Origin: Pseudomonadota bacterium
GTDB taxonomy: Bacteria > Pseudomonadota > Gammaproteobacteria > Burkholderiales > Thiobacillaceae
Reading direction: 5' to 3'
Assembly: GCA_030836725.1 (NCBI GenBank)
Contig: JAUPLV010000106.1
Location: 1 to 7,317 of the forward strand
Length of the DNA stretch: 7,317 nt
The translations under genes and the position numbers were made by a program. Every line of letters begins with the position of its first letter. Positions within the stretch are counted from its first letter, which is position 1. This document shows, one piece after another, positions 1-6,513 of this stretch. A model generated the notes under the pieces. It made no database searches. It had not been told where the DNA came from and was given only the letters and a program-made list of their open reading frames with translations.

Positions 1-5
1 TCACA

Positions 6-488
6 TCAGTTTTTGCTTATTTTCTCACTTAATCGCTGTGCCACCAATGGGTGGACAAACGGCGTCACGTCGCCGCCCAACTGCGCGATCTCGCGGATCA
101 TGCTGGCGGAAATGAACATGTACTGATCCGACGGGGTCAGGAACAGGGTTTCGATATCGGGTCTGAGGTTGCGGTTCATCCCCGCCAGCTGAAATTCATA
201 CTCGAAATCGGACGCGGCGCGCAGCCCCCGCAGCACCGCGATCGCGCCCTGCTCGGCGACGAAGTCGATCAGCAGCCCTGAAAAGCCTTCCACATGCACT
301 TTCGGCACGTCGGCCAGGACGTCGCGCGTCATCGCGACCCGCTCCTCCATGCTGAAAAACGGCTGTTTGTTGCGCGACGCCGCCACTGCGACGATGACGC
401 GATCGAACAGCCGCACCGCGCGCCGAACCAGGTCCTCGTGGCCGCGCGTGATGGGGTCGAACGTGCCGGGATAGACAGCAGTCAGCAT
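6..488 (-). CDS. coaD: Phosphopantetheine adenylyltransferase (CoaD)
   Basis: This cytoplasmic enzyme transfers AMP from ATP to 4'-phosphopantetheine, giving dephospho-CoA, the penultimate step of coenzyme A synthesis. The 160-residue product matches the family length (about 159 in E. coli). It opens with the nucleotidyltransferase signature YPGTFDPITRGH (residues 6-17, including T9 and H17 of the TxxH-type motif). It has K41 in the usual substrate-binding position, the block RGLRAASDFEYE (87-98), and the C-terminal ISASMIRE (126-133), equivalent to the ISSTxxR-like ATP-binding motif. The ATG is preceded by AAGGAA with 6-nt spacing, and this Shine-Dalgarno sequence is made of the last two codons of rsmD. 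It is the last gene of the minus-strand operon visible here, only 3 nt after rsmD, so translational coupling is likely. Nothing is missing from the protein. Confidence 0.97.
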   Translation of the reverse strand: MLTAVYPGTFDPITRGHEDLVRRAVRLFDRVIVAVAASRNKQPFFSMEERVAMTRDVLADVPKVHVEGFSGLLIDFVAEQGAIAVLRGLRAASDFEYEFQLAGMNRNLRPDIETLFLTPSDQYMFISASMIREIAQLGGDVTPFVHPLVAQRLSEKISKN

Positions 489-491
489 GGG

Positions 492-1067
492 TTATTCCTT
501 GATCAGTAAAGCAAAATGCGCGCGCCCTGCGCGGCCGCCGCGATGGATGTTCAATCCGGGCGGCGGGATCACCGGCGTGGCCTGTTCGATGTAAGCCTGG
601 CCGCCGGGCTTGAGGTGGCGCGTCAGGTCAGCGAGCACCGTCGCCGCCAGACCGCTGTCGAACGGCGGATCGACAAAAATCAGGTCGAAGGTTTCGCGGC
701 TGCTCGCCAGCCAGGCCAGGGCGTCGGCGCGCAGGATCTCGACCTGGCCTGCCCCGAGCACGGCGCGGTTTTTTTCCAGCGCGTCGTGCGCGGCGCGCTC
801 GCGTTCGAGCATGATCACTCGCCCGGCTCCGCGCGAGGCGGCCTCGAAGCCGAGCGCGCCGCTGCCAGCGAACAGGTCGAGGCAGCCCCAGCCCGGCAGA
901 TCCTGTCCCAGCCAGTTGAACAGCGTCTCGCGCACGCGGTCGGGCGTGGGGCGCAGGCCGGTGCTGTCGGGAAAATCCAGCAGCCGGCGGCGATACTGCC
1001 CGCCGATGATGCGCACGCGGTTGGCGGCTCCATGCGCCCGCCCAGGCGCCGCGTGCTTAGCGGGCAC
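492..1067 (-). CDS. rsmD: 16S rRNA (guanine(966)-N2)-methyltransferase RsmD
   Basis: RsmD uses S-adenosylmethionine to methylate the N2 of G966 in 16S rRNA during assembly of the small ribosomal subunit. The 191-residue product has the family N-terminus VRIIGGQYRRRLL (residues 18-30) and GLRPTPDRVRETLFNWL (37-53). SAM-binding motif I is DLFAGSGALGFEAASRGA (64-81), and the catalytic (N/D)PP(Y/F) motif is DPPF (133-136). The start is taken as GTG at 1067, because no ATG or TTG in this frame lies before the conserved block. This GTG overlaps the stop of the upstream M16 gene by 11 nt and has only a weak GGGGA-type Shine-Dalgarno sequence. Residues 1-17 before the conserved core are basic and Ala-rich and align with nothing conserved; E. 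coli RsmD also has a short non-conserved leader. Expression probably depends on translation from the upstream gene. Confidence 0.95.
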   Translation of the reverse strand: MPAKHAAPGRAHGAANRVRIIGGQYRRRLLDFPDSTGLRPTPDRVRETLFNWLGQDLPGWGCLDLFAGSGALGFEAASRGAGRVIMLERERAAHDALEKNRAVLGAGQVEILRADALAWLASSRETFDLIFVDPPFDSGLAATVLADLTRHLKPGGQAYIEQATPVIPPPGLNIHRGGRAGRAHFALLIKE

Positions 1068-2409
1068 TGCCCGTCCCCACCACCACGGTCACCAGCTTGT
1101 CGGGATCGATGCGGCGGGCAAACGCCTGCTTCACCGCTGCCGCGTCGACCGCATCGACCTGGTCGACCCATGTGTCCAGATAGTCCAGCGGCAAGTTATA
1201 AAAGCCGATCACCGACAGGTAGTCGAGGATTTTCCGGTTGCTGTCGATGCGCAGCGGAAAGCCGCCGACAAGGTTCGATTTGGCCTGAGTGAGCTCGGCT
1301 TCGGAGGGGCCGTCGGCGATGAACTGCCGCAGGGTCGCCTGCGCCACCTTCAACGCGTCGCCGGTCTGCTCCAGCTTGGTCTGCAGGCCCAGCTGAAACG
1401 GTCCGGCCTCCATCATCGGCAGGAAATAGCTGTAGACGCTGTAGGCGTAACCGCGCTTGTCGCGCACCTCGCGCATCAGCTGCGAATCGAAACCGCCGCC
1501 GCCCAGCACATAGTTGCCGACAAACAGCAGAAAGAAATCGGGGTCGCTGCGCGCCATGCCCACCGTCCCCATCAGCACATGGCTTTGGGTGGAGGGATGG
1601 GCGATGCGCGTATCGGAGGGCGTCGGCGGCACAGGCTTCGGCAGCGCCGGCGACGCGGCCGTCCGGGACAAGCCGGCGGTCAGGCGAACGGCGATGGCTT
1701 CGGCCTCGGCGCGCGTGATGTCGCCCATCAGCGAAATCACCACGTTGGGCACGCTGTAATGGGTGCGATAAAACGCCAGCAGGTCGCCCCGCGTCAGCCG
1801 CGCGATGGCGGTCGGGTCGCCCGCTTCATCGTGCGCGTAGGGATGCGTTCCATACAGCGCGCGGTAAAACGCCTTGCTGGCGACTTCGCCGGGATCGGCT
1901 TCGGCCTCGCGTATCGACGAGATCAGGCGCTGCTTTTCGCGCTTGACCACCGCCTGCGGAAAATCGGGGTGCTGCAGCACGCGCGCGAGGATGTCGAGCG
2001 CCTTGTCCCTTTCAGCGGCCGACGACAGGGTGCGCAGCGCCACGCCGGCGCGGTCGCGATCGAAACGTCCCGACAGCACCGCGCCCACATCGGCCAGGCG
2101 ATGCGCGATGTCGGTTTCGGAAAGGCCGCCCGCGCCCTGGTCGAGCAGGCCGTGGGTCAACTGGGCGAGGCCGGCCTTGCCGACGGGATCGCGGGCGCTG
2201 CCGGCTGAAAAATCCACCGCGATATCCAGCATCGGCAGCTCTCGGCTTTCGACAAAGAACACCCGCGCGCCCTGCGGCGTTTGCCAGTTCTGGATGGCGA
2301 GCGCGGCCTGCGCCGAAAGCGGCAGGCTCAGCAACAGGGCGACAAGACAAGACTTGATTGACATGGTTTTGTTTGAAAGAACCTTGATTGACAAAACTTT
2401 AATTGGCAT
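1057..2409 (-). CDS. M16-family peptidase-like protein, non-catalytic partner (zinc motif lost, R/Y motif kept)
   Basis: This is a 450-residue M16 (pitrilysin, processing-peptidase) protein, probably periplasmic. The HxxEH zinc site is gone: where the neighbouring M16 gene has HVLEH, this protein reads QLTHG (83-87), so neither histidine nor the catalytic glutamate is in place. The C-terminal half keeps the substrate-contacting motif RDKRGYAYSVYS (316-327), preceded by the glycine-rich VLGGGGFDS (301-309). Two-gene M16 systems of this kind, one subunit with zinc and the other with the R/Y pair, are known to form heterodimers, so this is inferred to be the obligate partner of the product of 2399-3757. 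A signal peptide spans about residues 16-35 (MSIKS, then a Leu/Ala core ending AQA). The ATG at 2409 has GGGAG 6 nt upstream and overlaps the preceding stop by 11 nt. An in-frame ATG at 2364 would begin exactly at the signal peptide but lacks a close Shine-Dalgarno sequence. The natural substrate is unknown. Confidence 0.93.
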   Translation of the reverse strand: MPIKVLSIKVLSNKTMSIKSCLVALLLSLPLSAQAALAIQNWQTPQGARVFFVESRELPMLDIAVDFSAGSARDPVGKAGLAQLTHGLLDQGAGGLSETDIAHRLADVGAVLSGRFDRDRAGVALRTLSSAAERDKALDILARVLQHPDFPQAVVKREKQRLISSIREAEADPGEVASKAFYRALYGTHPYAHDEAGDPTAIARLTRGDLLAFYRTHYSVPNVVISLMGDITRAEAEAIAVRLTAGLSRTAASPALPKPVPPTPSDTRIAHPSTQSHVLMGTVGMARSDPDFFLLFVGNYVLGGGGFDSQLMREVRDKRGYAYSVYSYFLPMMEAGPFQLGLQTKLEQTGDALKVAQATLRQFIADGPSEAELTQAKSNLVGGFPLRIDSNRKILDYLSVIGFYNLPLDYLDTWVDQVDAVDAAAVKQAFARRIDPDKLVTVVVGTGSAR

Positions 2410-2411
2410 GG
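2353..2411 (-). repeat. Short degenerate direct repeats around the start of the second M16 gene
   Basis: On the minus strand the motif (A/T)TG-YCAATYAA-(A)G occurs three times, beginning at 2409 (ATGCCAATTAAAG), 2394 (TTGTCAATCAAGG) and 2364 (ATGTCAATCAAGT). The last two share an exact 11-bp core (plus-strand CTTGATTGACA at 2353-2363 and 2383-2393), exactly 30 bp apart. The repeats are in frame and encode PIKVL, SIKVL and SIKSC. The stretch is clearly AT-rich compared with the GC-rich flanks. It looks like local duplication of the gene start, adding 15 residues ahead of the signal peptide. Confidence 0.7.
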
Positions 2412-3757
2412 CGCACTCCCGGCACGCTGGCGCGAGTGGGTCGCGCGTTCAGCGGTTGCGGGTCGAGCTCGGCCACGCTCAGCCGGTCATCCCGCAGCCA
2501 TTGCCGCGCGGCGGCCCGCACCTCGGCCGCGGTCACCGCGCGCAGCTTGCCGACCCGGCCCGCCAGCGCCTCGGGCGGCAGTCCGATGGTCACGTAGTCG
2601 CCCAGCTGCATGGCCTGGTAAAACAGCGAGTCGCGCTGGTACACGTCGGCCGCGATCACCTGTGCCTTGACCCGCGCCAACTCCGCTTCGCTGATGCCTT
2701 CGCGCTGGACGCGTTCAAGCTCGCCGCGGATGGCTTTTTCCAGCGCCGCCACCGATTTGCCGGGCGCGGGCGTCGCGTCGATCATGAACATGCCCGGACC
2801 GCGCGCGGCGGCATCATAGCCCGCGCTCGCGTTCACCGCGATCTGCCGCGTCTTGACCAGCGACTTTTGCAGGCGCGCCGAGTCATTGCCGGACAGCACC
2901 CCGGCCAGAATCTGCAGCGCGTATGGCGTCGTGTCCTGCTCCCAATCCTTCAGCGACGGCGCATGCCAGACCATCAGCAGATACGGCAGCTGCGCCGGCG
3001 CCTTCACTACGATGCGCTTCTCACCGGCCTGCTCGGGCTCGGCCTGGGGCTTGCGTTGCGGCAAGGCGCGCGCCGGCACCGCGCCGAAATACTGCTTGGC
3101 CAATGCGATCACCTCGTCCGCCTTGACGTCACCCGCCACCACCAGGGTGGCGTTGTTCGGCGCATACCATCGCGCATACCAGTCGCGTGCATCCTGCGCG
3201 GTCATGTTCTTCAGATCATCCATCCAGCCGATGATGGGGCGGCGGTAGGGATGCGTCTGGTAAGCCGTCGCCATCAGGCGTTCGTACAGCACCGATTGCG
3301 GCTGGTCGTCGGTGCGCAGCCGGCGCTCCTCCATCACCACCTGGATTTCCTTGGCGAACAGTTCGTCGCTGATGACCAGGTTGGCCATGCGGTCGGCCTC
3401 CAGCTGCATCGACAGCGCCAGCCGGTCCTTCTGCATCTGCTGGAAATACGCGGTGTAATCGCGGCTGGTAAACGCGTTCTCGCGCCCTCCGGCGGCGGCG
3501 ATGCGCTTTGAAAACTCGCCCGGCGGCACGGTCTGCGTGCCCTTGAACATCATGTGCTCAAGCACGTGCGCCACCCCGGTGGCGCCGTTGAACTCATCCA
3601 TCGATCCGGCGCGATACCACACCTGCGACACCATCACCGGCGCGCGGCGATCTTCGTGCACGATCACCCGCATTCCATTGTCCAGCGTGACGTCCGTCAA
3701 AGCTGCCTGCGCGCTGCCTGCCAGCAGCGCCAATCCGATTGCCCATAGGCTGCGCAT
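2399..3757 (-). CDS. M16-family zinc metallopeptidase, catalytic subunit (pitrilysin/processing-peptidase type)
   Basis: This is a 452-residue secreted zinc peptidase of family M16. The inverted zinc motif HxxEH is intact as HVLEH (64-68) within GATGVAHVLEHMMFKGT. The third ligand is the glutamate of VVMEERR (E143 or E144), about 75 residues later, the usual spacing. The block GRENAFTSRDYTAYF (91-105) is also typical of active members. The C-terminal half lacks a clear R/Y motif, which the next gene supplies, so the two products probably form a heterodimer. A Sec signal peptide is visible (MRSLWAIGLALLAGSAQA-A, cleavage near 18/19), placing it in the periplasm. The ATG at 3757 is chosen over an upstream in-frame start at 3805 because it has AGAGGTG 6 nt before it and begins exactly at the signal peptide. 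It is the first gene of the minus-strand operon, transcribed away from ftsY. The substrate cannot be told from sequence. Confidence 0.95.
   Translation of the reverse strand: MRSLWAIGLALLAGSAQAALTDVTLDNGMRVIVHEDRRAPVMVSQVWYRAGSMDEFNGATGVAHVLEHMMFKGTQTVPPGEFSKRIAAAGGRENAFTSRDYTAYFQQMQKDRLALSMQLEADRMANLVISDELFAKEIQVVMEERRLRTDDQPQSVLYERLMATAYQTHPYRRPIIGWMDDLKNMTAQDARDWYARWYAPNNATLVVAGDVKADEVIALAKQYFGAVPARALPQRKPQAEPEQAGEKRIVVKAPAQLPYLLMVWHAPSLKDWEQDTTPYALQILAGVLSGNDSARLQKSLVKTRQIAVNASAGYDAAARGPGMFMIDATPAPGKSVAALEKAIRGELERVQREGISEAELARVKAQVIAADVYQRDSLFYQAMQLGDYVTIGLPPEALAGRVGKLRAVTAAEVRAAARQWLRDDRLSVAELDPQPLNARPTRASVPGVRHAN
2416..2420 (-). promoter_or_regulatory. Ribosome binding site deciding the start of the second M16 gene
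   Basis: GGGAG on the minus strand lies 6 nt before the ATG at 2409, inside the 3' end of the upstream gene. The alternative ATG at 2364 has nothing better than AAGG about 19 nt upstream, so this site favours 2409 as the main start. Confidence 0.5.
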
Positions 3758-3763
3758 GGTATT

Positions 3764-3770
3764 CACCTCT
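3764..3770 (-). promoter_or_regulatory. Strong ribosome binding site of the catalytic M16 gene
   Basis: AGAGGTG on the minus strand sits 6 nt before the ATG at 3757. It decides the start: the longer reading beginning at 3805 would place a 16-residue polar leader before the signal peptide and has no comparable site. Confidence 0.7.
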
Positions 3771-3786
3771 GATTGCACGTGTTTGA

Positions 3787-3832
3787 ATGATCCTGCCAAC
3801 CGCAAGCGGTCAACTGCGGTTTTCAGGATGAT
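3787..3832. repeat. Imperfect inverted repeat, 17-nt arms, in the divergent promoter region
   Basis: The inner arms are ATCCTGCCAACCGC (3790-3803) and GCGGTTTTCAGGAT (3816-3829), complementary at 12 of 14 positions around a 12-nt centre. Allowing one more mismatch, the symmetry extends to 3787 and 3832. A smaller palindrome is nested inside (ACCGC, AA, GCGGT at 3799-3810). GCGGT therefore occurs twice as a direct repeat with a 10-bp period (3806 and 3816), so the left arm has two alternative partners. The element covers the best -35-like box of the M16 operon and ends at the -10-like box of ftsY. A regulator operator is the most natural reading. A repetitive palindromic element is an alternative. 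A terminator is unlikely between divergent genes. Confidence 0.7.
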
Positions 3833-3876
3833 AAGATACAGCGTCCGTCAAATAGTTGTGCTGACTACCCTGATCC

Positions 3877-4920
3877 GTGTTTAGTTTCTTCAAGCCCAAA
3901 CCCGCTTCCGCACCGGAAACGCCCACGCCCGAACAGCCAGCGGCGCACCCCGTCGCGAGCCCCCCGCCCGTCGATCCCGCCGCCCAGCCGCGCCCGGGCT
4001 GGGCGCAACGGCTGAAGCAGGGACTCGCAAAAACCCGCGACCGGCTCGGCGGCCAGCTGTCGAGCCTGTTCGGCGTTGGCCGCAAGATCGACGCCGAACT
4101 GTTCGAGGAGCTTGAAACCATCCTCATCACCGCCGACATCGGCGTCGACGCGACCCAGTCGCTGCTCGACAGCCTGCAAAAAAAGGTCCGGCGCGAGGGA
4201 CTGACCGAGGCCTCGGACCTGCAGGCCGCCTTGAAACAGGCGCTGGTCGACATGTTGACCCCGCTGCAGGCGCCGCTCGACGTCACCCCGCACAAACCTT
4301 TTATCCTCATGCTGGCCGGCGTCAACGGCGCCGGCAAGACCACCACCATCGGCAAGCTCGCCAAGCTGTATCAGGCGCAGGGGCTGTCGGTGCTGCTGGC
4401 GGCGGGCGACACCTTCCGCGCGGCGGCGCGCGAGCAGTTGCAGGTCTGGGGCGAACGCAACAACGTGACGGTGATCAGCCAGCAAAAGGGCGACTCCGCC
4501 GCGGTCATTTTTGACGCCATCCAGGCCGCGCAGGCGCGCGGCATCGACGTGGTGCTGGCCGACACCGCCGGCCGGCTGCCTACCCAGCTGCATCTGATGG
4601 ATGAAATCAGAAAGGTCAAGCGGGTGATCGAGAAAGCCGCCCCCGGCGCGCCGCACGAGGTCCTGCTGGTGCTCGACGCCAACACCGGGCAGAACGCCGT
4701 CGCCCAGGTGAAGGCCTTCGACGATGCGCTCGGCGTCACCGGACTGGTGCTGACCAAGCTCGACGGCACCGCCAAGGGCGGCGCCATCGCCGCCATCGCC
4801 CAGGCACGGCCAGGCCCGGCGCGGCCGATCCCGGTGCGCTACATCGGCGTCGGCGAAAGCGTCGACGATCTGCGGCCGTTCGATGCGCGCGAGTTCGTCG
4901 ATGCCGTGTTCGCCGTTTGA
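3877..4920 (+). CDS. ftsY: Signal recognition particle receptor FtsY
   Basis: FtsY is the SRP-family GTPase that docks Ffh-ribosome complexes at the inner membrane for co-translational insertion of membrane proteins. The 347-residue protein starts MFSFFKPK, a likely membrane anchor. A short Pro/Ala-rich A region follows (about 7-42, 13 prolines), far shorter than the acidic A domain of E. coli. The basic amphipathic targeting segment RLKQGLAKTRDRLGG is at 45-59, and the N-domain helical bundle runs to about 135. The G domain has GVNGAGKT (148-155), DTFRAAAREQL (178-188), DTAGR (229-233), TKLDGTAKGG (293-302) and YIGVGESVDDLRPF (322-335). The start is GTG: an in-frame TGA lies 6 nt upstream and no other start precedes MFSFF. 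I see no Shine-Dalgarno sequence before it. A 5-residue insertion by tandem duplication lies between the last two GTPase motifs. It is first in the ftsY, ftsE, ftsX cluster. Confidence 0.97.
   Translation: MFSFFKPKPASAPETPTPEQPAAHPVASPPPVDPAAQPRPGWAQRLKQGLAKTRDRLGGQLSSLFGVGRKIDAELFEELETILITADIGVDATQSLLDSLQKKVRREGLTEASDLQAALKQALVDMLTPLQAPLDVTPHKPFILMLAGVNGAGKTTTIGKLAKLYQAQGLSVLLAAGDTFRAAAREQLQVWGERNNVTVISQQKGDSAAVIFDAIQAAQARGIDVVLADTAGRLPTQLHLMDEIRKVKRVIEKAAPGAPHEVLLVLDANTGQNAVAQVKAFDDALGVTGLVLTKLDGTAKGGAIAAIAQARPGPARPIPVRYIGVGESVDDLRPFDAREFVDAVFAV
4804..4833 (+). repeat. ftsY: 15-bp imperfect tandem duplication within ftsY
   Basis: Codons 310-314 (ARPGP) and 315-319 (ARPIP) are encoded by adjacent 15-nt units, GCACGGCCAGGCCCG and GCGCGGCCGATCCCG, identical at 11 of 15 positions. 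Compared with E. coli FtsY as I recall it (10 residues between TAKGG and IPIRY), this protein has 15, exactly the length of one extra unit. The insertion falls in the loop between the TKLD guanine-specificity motif and the closing YIGVGE strand. Confidence 0.65.
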
Positions 4921-4933
4921 TGAAACCTGGCGC

Positions 4934-5596
4934 ATGATCAGCTTCAGCCAGGTCACCAAGCGCTATCCGGGCGGGCATGAAGCACTGTCCAGCGTCAATC
5001 TCGGCATCGAAAAGGGCGAACTGGTGTTCCTGACCGGACATTCCGGCGCCGGCAAGAGCACCCTGCTGAAACTCGTCGCCGCCATCGAGCGCCCCACCAG
5101 CGGCGTGGTAACAGTCAGCGGCCAGAACGTCGGGCGCCTGCCGCAGCGAGCCATCCCCTATCTGCGCCGCAACATCGGCCTGATATTCCAGGATCACAAA
5201 CTGCTGTTCGACCGCAATGTGATCGAGAACGTGGTGCTGCCGCTCGACATCGCCGGGCTCGACCGCCGCGAGTCGCTGAAGCGCGCGCGCGCGGTGATCG
5301 ACAAGGTCGGCCTGCTGAATCGCGAAAAAGCCAACCCGATCAGCCTCTCCGGCGGCGAACAGCAGCGCCTGTGCATCGCCCGCGCGCTGGTCAGCCGCCC
5401 CGCCCTGCTGCTCGCCGACGAACCCACCGGCAACCTCGACGCCGGCTACGCCGCCGACATCATGTCGATGTTCCGCGACTTCCATCAGGTCGGCACCACC
5501 CTGTTGATCGCCACCCACGACGACCGCGCCATCGCCGCGCTGGGAGGCCGCACCCTGCGGCTGGCCCATGGAAAGGTAGAAGAGGTTTCGGCATGA
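4934..5596 (+). CDS. ftsE: Cell division ATP-binding protein FtsE
   Basis: FtsE is the cytoplasmic ATPase of the FtsEX complex. It is an ABC-type machine of the divisome that transmits ATP hydrolysis through FtsX to periplasmic activators of septal peptidoglycan amidases. The 220-residue protein has all ABC motifs: Walker A GHSGAGKS (35-42), Q-loop Q86, signature LSGGEQQR (138-145), Walker B LLLADEP with catalytic E163 (158-164), and switch H195. Its length is close to the E. coli protein (222). The start is the ATG at 4934, giving the typical opening MISFSQVTKRYPGG. An in-frame ATG at 4901 inside the ftsY end would add 11 atypical residues. The Shine-Dalgarno sequence is weak and the gap after the ftsY stop is only 13 nt, so coupling with ftsY translation is likely. 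The stop overlaps the ftsX start (ATGA), consistent with stoichiometric production. Confidence 0.97.
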   Translation: MISFSQVTKRYPGGHEALSSVNLGIEKGELVFLTGHSGAGKSTLLKLVAAIERPTSGVVTVSGQNVGRLPQRAIPYLRRNIGLIFQDHKLLFDRNVIENVVLPLDIAGLDRRESLKRARAVIDKVGLLNREKANPISLSGGEQQRLCIARALVSRPALLLADEPTGNLDAGYAADIMSMFRDFHQVGTTLLIATHDDRAIAALGGRTLRLAHGKVEEVSA

Positions 5597-6501
5597 TCGG
5601 CTGGATGCGCCACCAGAAGCATGCGCTCACTTCCTCGCTGCACCGCCTGAGCCGGCAGCCCATGGCCACCCTGCTGACAGCCCTTGCGATGGGCGTTGCG
5701 ATCAGTCTGCCGAGCGGGCTGTATCTGGCGCTCGACAACCTCAGCCGGCTGGCCGGCGGCCTGCCGGCGCAGCCGGAGATCAGCCTGTTCCTGGCGGACA
5801 ACGTTTCATCCGCGCAGAAGCAGGCCATTGCCGCGCGCCTCAGGCAAGCCGACATCGCCAGCGCCCGCCATGTACCCAGGGACGAAGCGCTGGCGACGCT
5901 CGGCGCCGAGCAGGGCCTGGCCGACATCGCCGCCGGCCTGACGCAGAATCCGCTGCCCGATGCCTGGATCGTTCATCCCCGCGCATCGACACGCGAAGAA
6001 CTGGAGCGACTCCAGACCGCGCTCGCGGAGATGCCGGGCGTGTCCGACACCCATCTCGACAGCCAGTGGGCCGAACGCCTGCAGGCCGGACTCGACATTG
6101 GCCGCACCGGCGTCTGGTTGCTGGCCGGTCTTTTCGCCGTCGCCCTCGCCGCCATTTCCGGAAACGCCATTCGCGCCCAGGTGCTGGCCCGGCGCGACGA
6201 AATCCAGGTCAGCCGTCTGATCGGCGCCACCGACCGCCATATCCGCCGGCCTTTCCTCTATCTGGGTGCGCTGCAGGGCTTGCTCGGAGGTCTCGCTGCC
6301 AGCGGCGTGCTCGCGATGGCGGGATGGTTGCTGCGGGCTCCGGTCGAGCATCTGGCCAGCCTGTATGGCTCGGCTTTCCAGTTGTCCTCCCCCGCCATGC
6401 TGGAAATTGTCACCGTACTCGGGCTCACCACTCTGTTTGGCTGGCTCGGTGCCTGGCTATCGGTGGCGCGGGCGCTTCACCAGGCTGAAACTGCCGCCTG
6501 A
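5593..6501 (+). CDS. ftsX: Cell division protein FtsX
   Basis: FtsX is the inner-membrane partner of FtsE in the divisome and relays its ATPase cycle to the periplasm to switch on cell-wall hydrolases at the septum. The 302-residue protein shows four hydrophobic segments: about 25-47, 173-194, 220-247 and 269-292. A large periplasmic region (about 48-170) between the first two is the part that in the family binds EnvC-type activators. After TM2, DEIQVSRLIGATDRHIRRPF (202-221) is the typical FtsX/MacB-like permease segment, probably contacting FtsE. The ATG at 5593 overlaps the ftsE stop by 4 nt, with GAGG in the ftsE end serving as the ribosome binding site. The stop lies 84 nt before rpoH. 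No deviation from the family is visible. Confidence 0.96.
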   Translation: MIGWMRHQKHALTSSLHRLSRQPMATLLTALAMGVAISLPSGLYLALDNLSRLAGGLPAQPEISLFLADNVSSAQKQAIAARLRQADIASARHVPRDEALATLGAEQGLADIAAGLTQNPLPDAWIVHPRASTREELERLQTALAEMPGVSDTHLDSQWAERLQAGLDIGRTGVWLLAGLFAVALAAISGNAIRAQVLARRDEIQVSRLIGATDRHIRRPFLYLGALQGLLGGLAASGVLAMAGWLLRAPVEHLASLYGSAFQLSSPAMLEIVTVLGLTTLFGWLGAWLSVARALHQAETAA

Positions 6502-6513
6502 GCGGCTTGAAAC

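Larger units (their letters stand above)
3758..3876. promoter_or_regulatory. Divergent promoter region between the M16 operon and ftsY
   Basis: These 119 bp separate two divergent start codons, so promoters in both directions are expected. On the minus strand, TTGACC (plus coordinates 3808-3813) is a 5/6 match to a sigma-70 -35 box, but the sequence 16-18 nt further on gives no convincing -10. On the plus strand, TAAGAT (3832-3837) is a 4/6 match to a -10 box, with no good -35 upstream; it would give an ftsY leader of roughly 30 nt. The individual boxes are weak. That promoters lie somewhere here is inferred mainly from gene orientation. Confidence 0.45.

Noticed and set aside
610..3511. Long plus-strand open frames (610-2208 and 1874-3511) opposite the M16 and rsmD genes.
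   Set aside because: They lie antisense to well-recognised genes, their translations are Arg/Ala/His-rich with no family resemblance, and GC-rich codon structure easily leaves such frames open.
3757..3805. Upstream ATG at 3805 as the start of the catalytic M16 gene.
   Set aside because: It would put 16 polar residues ahead of a classic signal peptide, and the ATG at 3757 has a much better ribosome binding site.
3865..5569. Minus-strand open frames opposite ftsY and ftsE (3865-4959 and 4736-5569).
   Set aside because: They are antisense to clear FtsY and FtsE coding sequence with full motif sets, have low-complexity translations, and show no ribosome binding site or context of their own.
6493..6506. 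GCCGC-CTGA-GCGGC hairpin over the ftsX stop codon, considered as a terminator.
   Set aside because: The stem is only 5 bp and is followed by TTGAAACGG rather than a T tract, so intrinsic termination is not supported.
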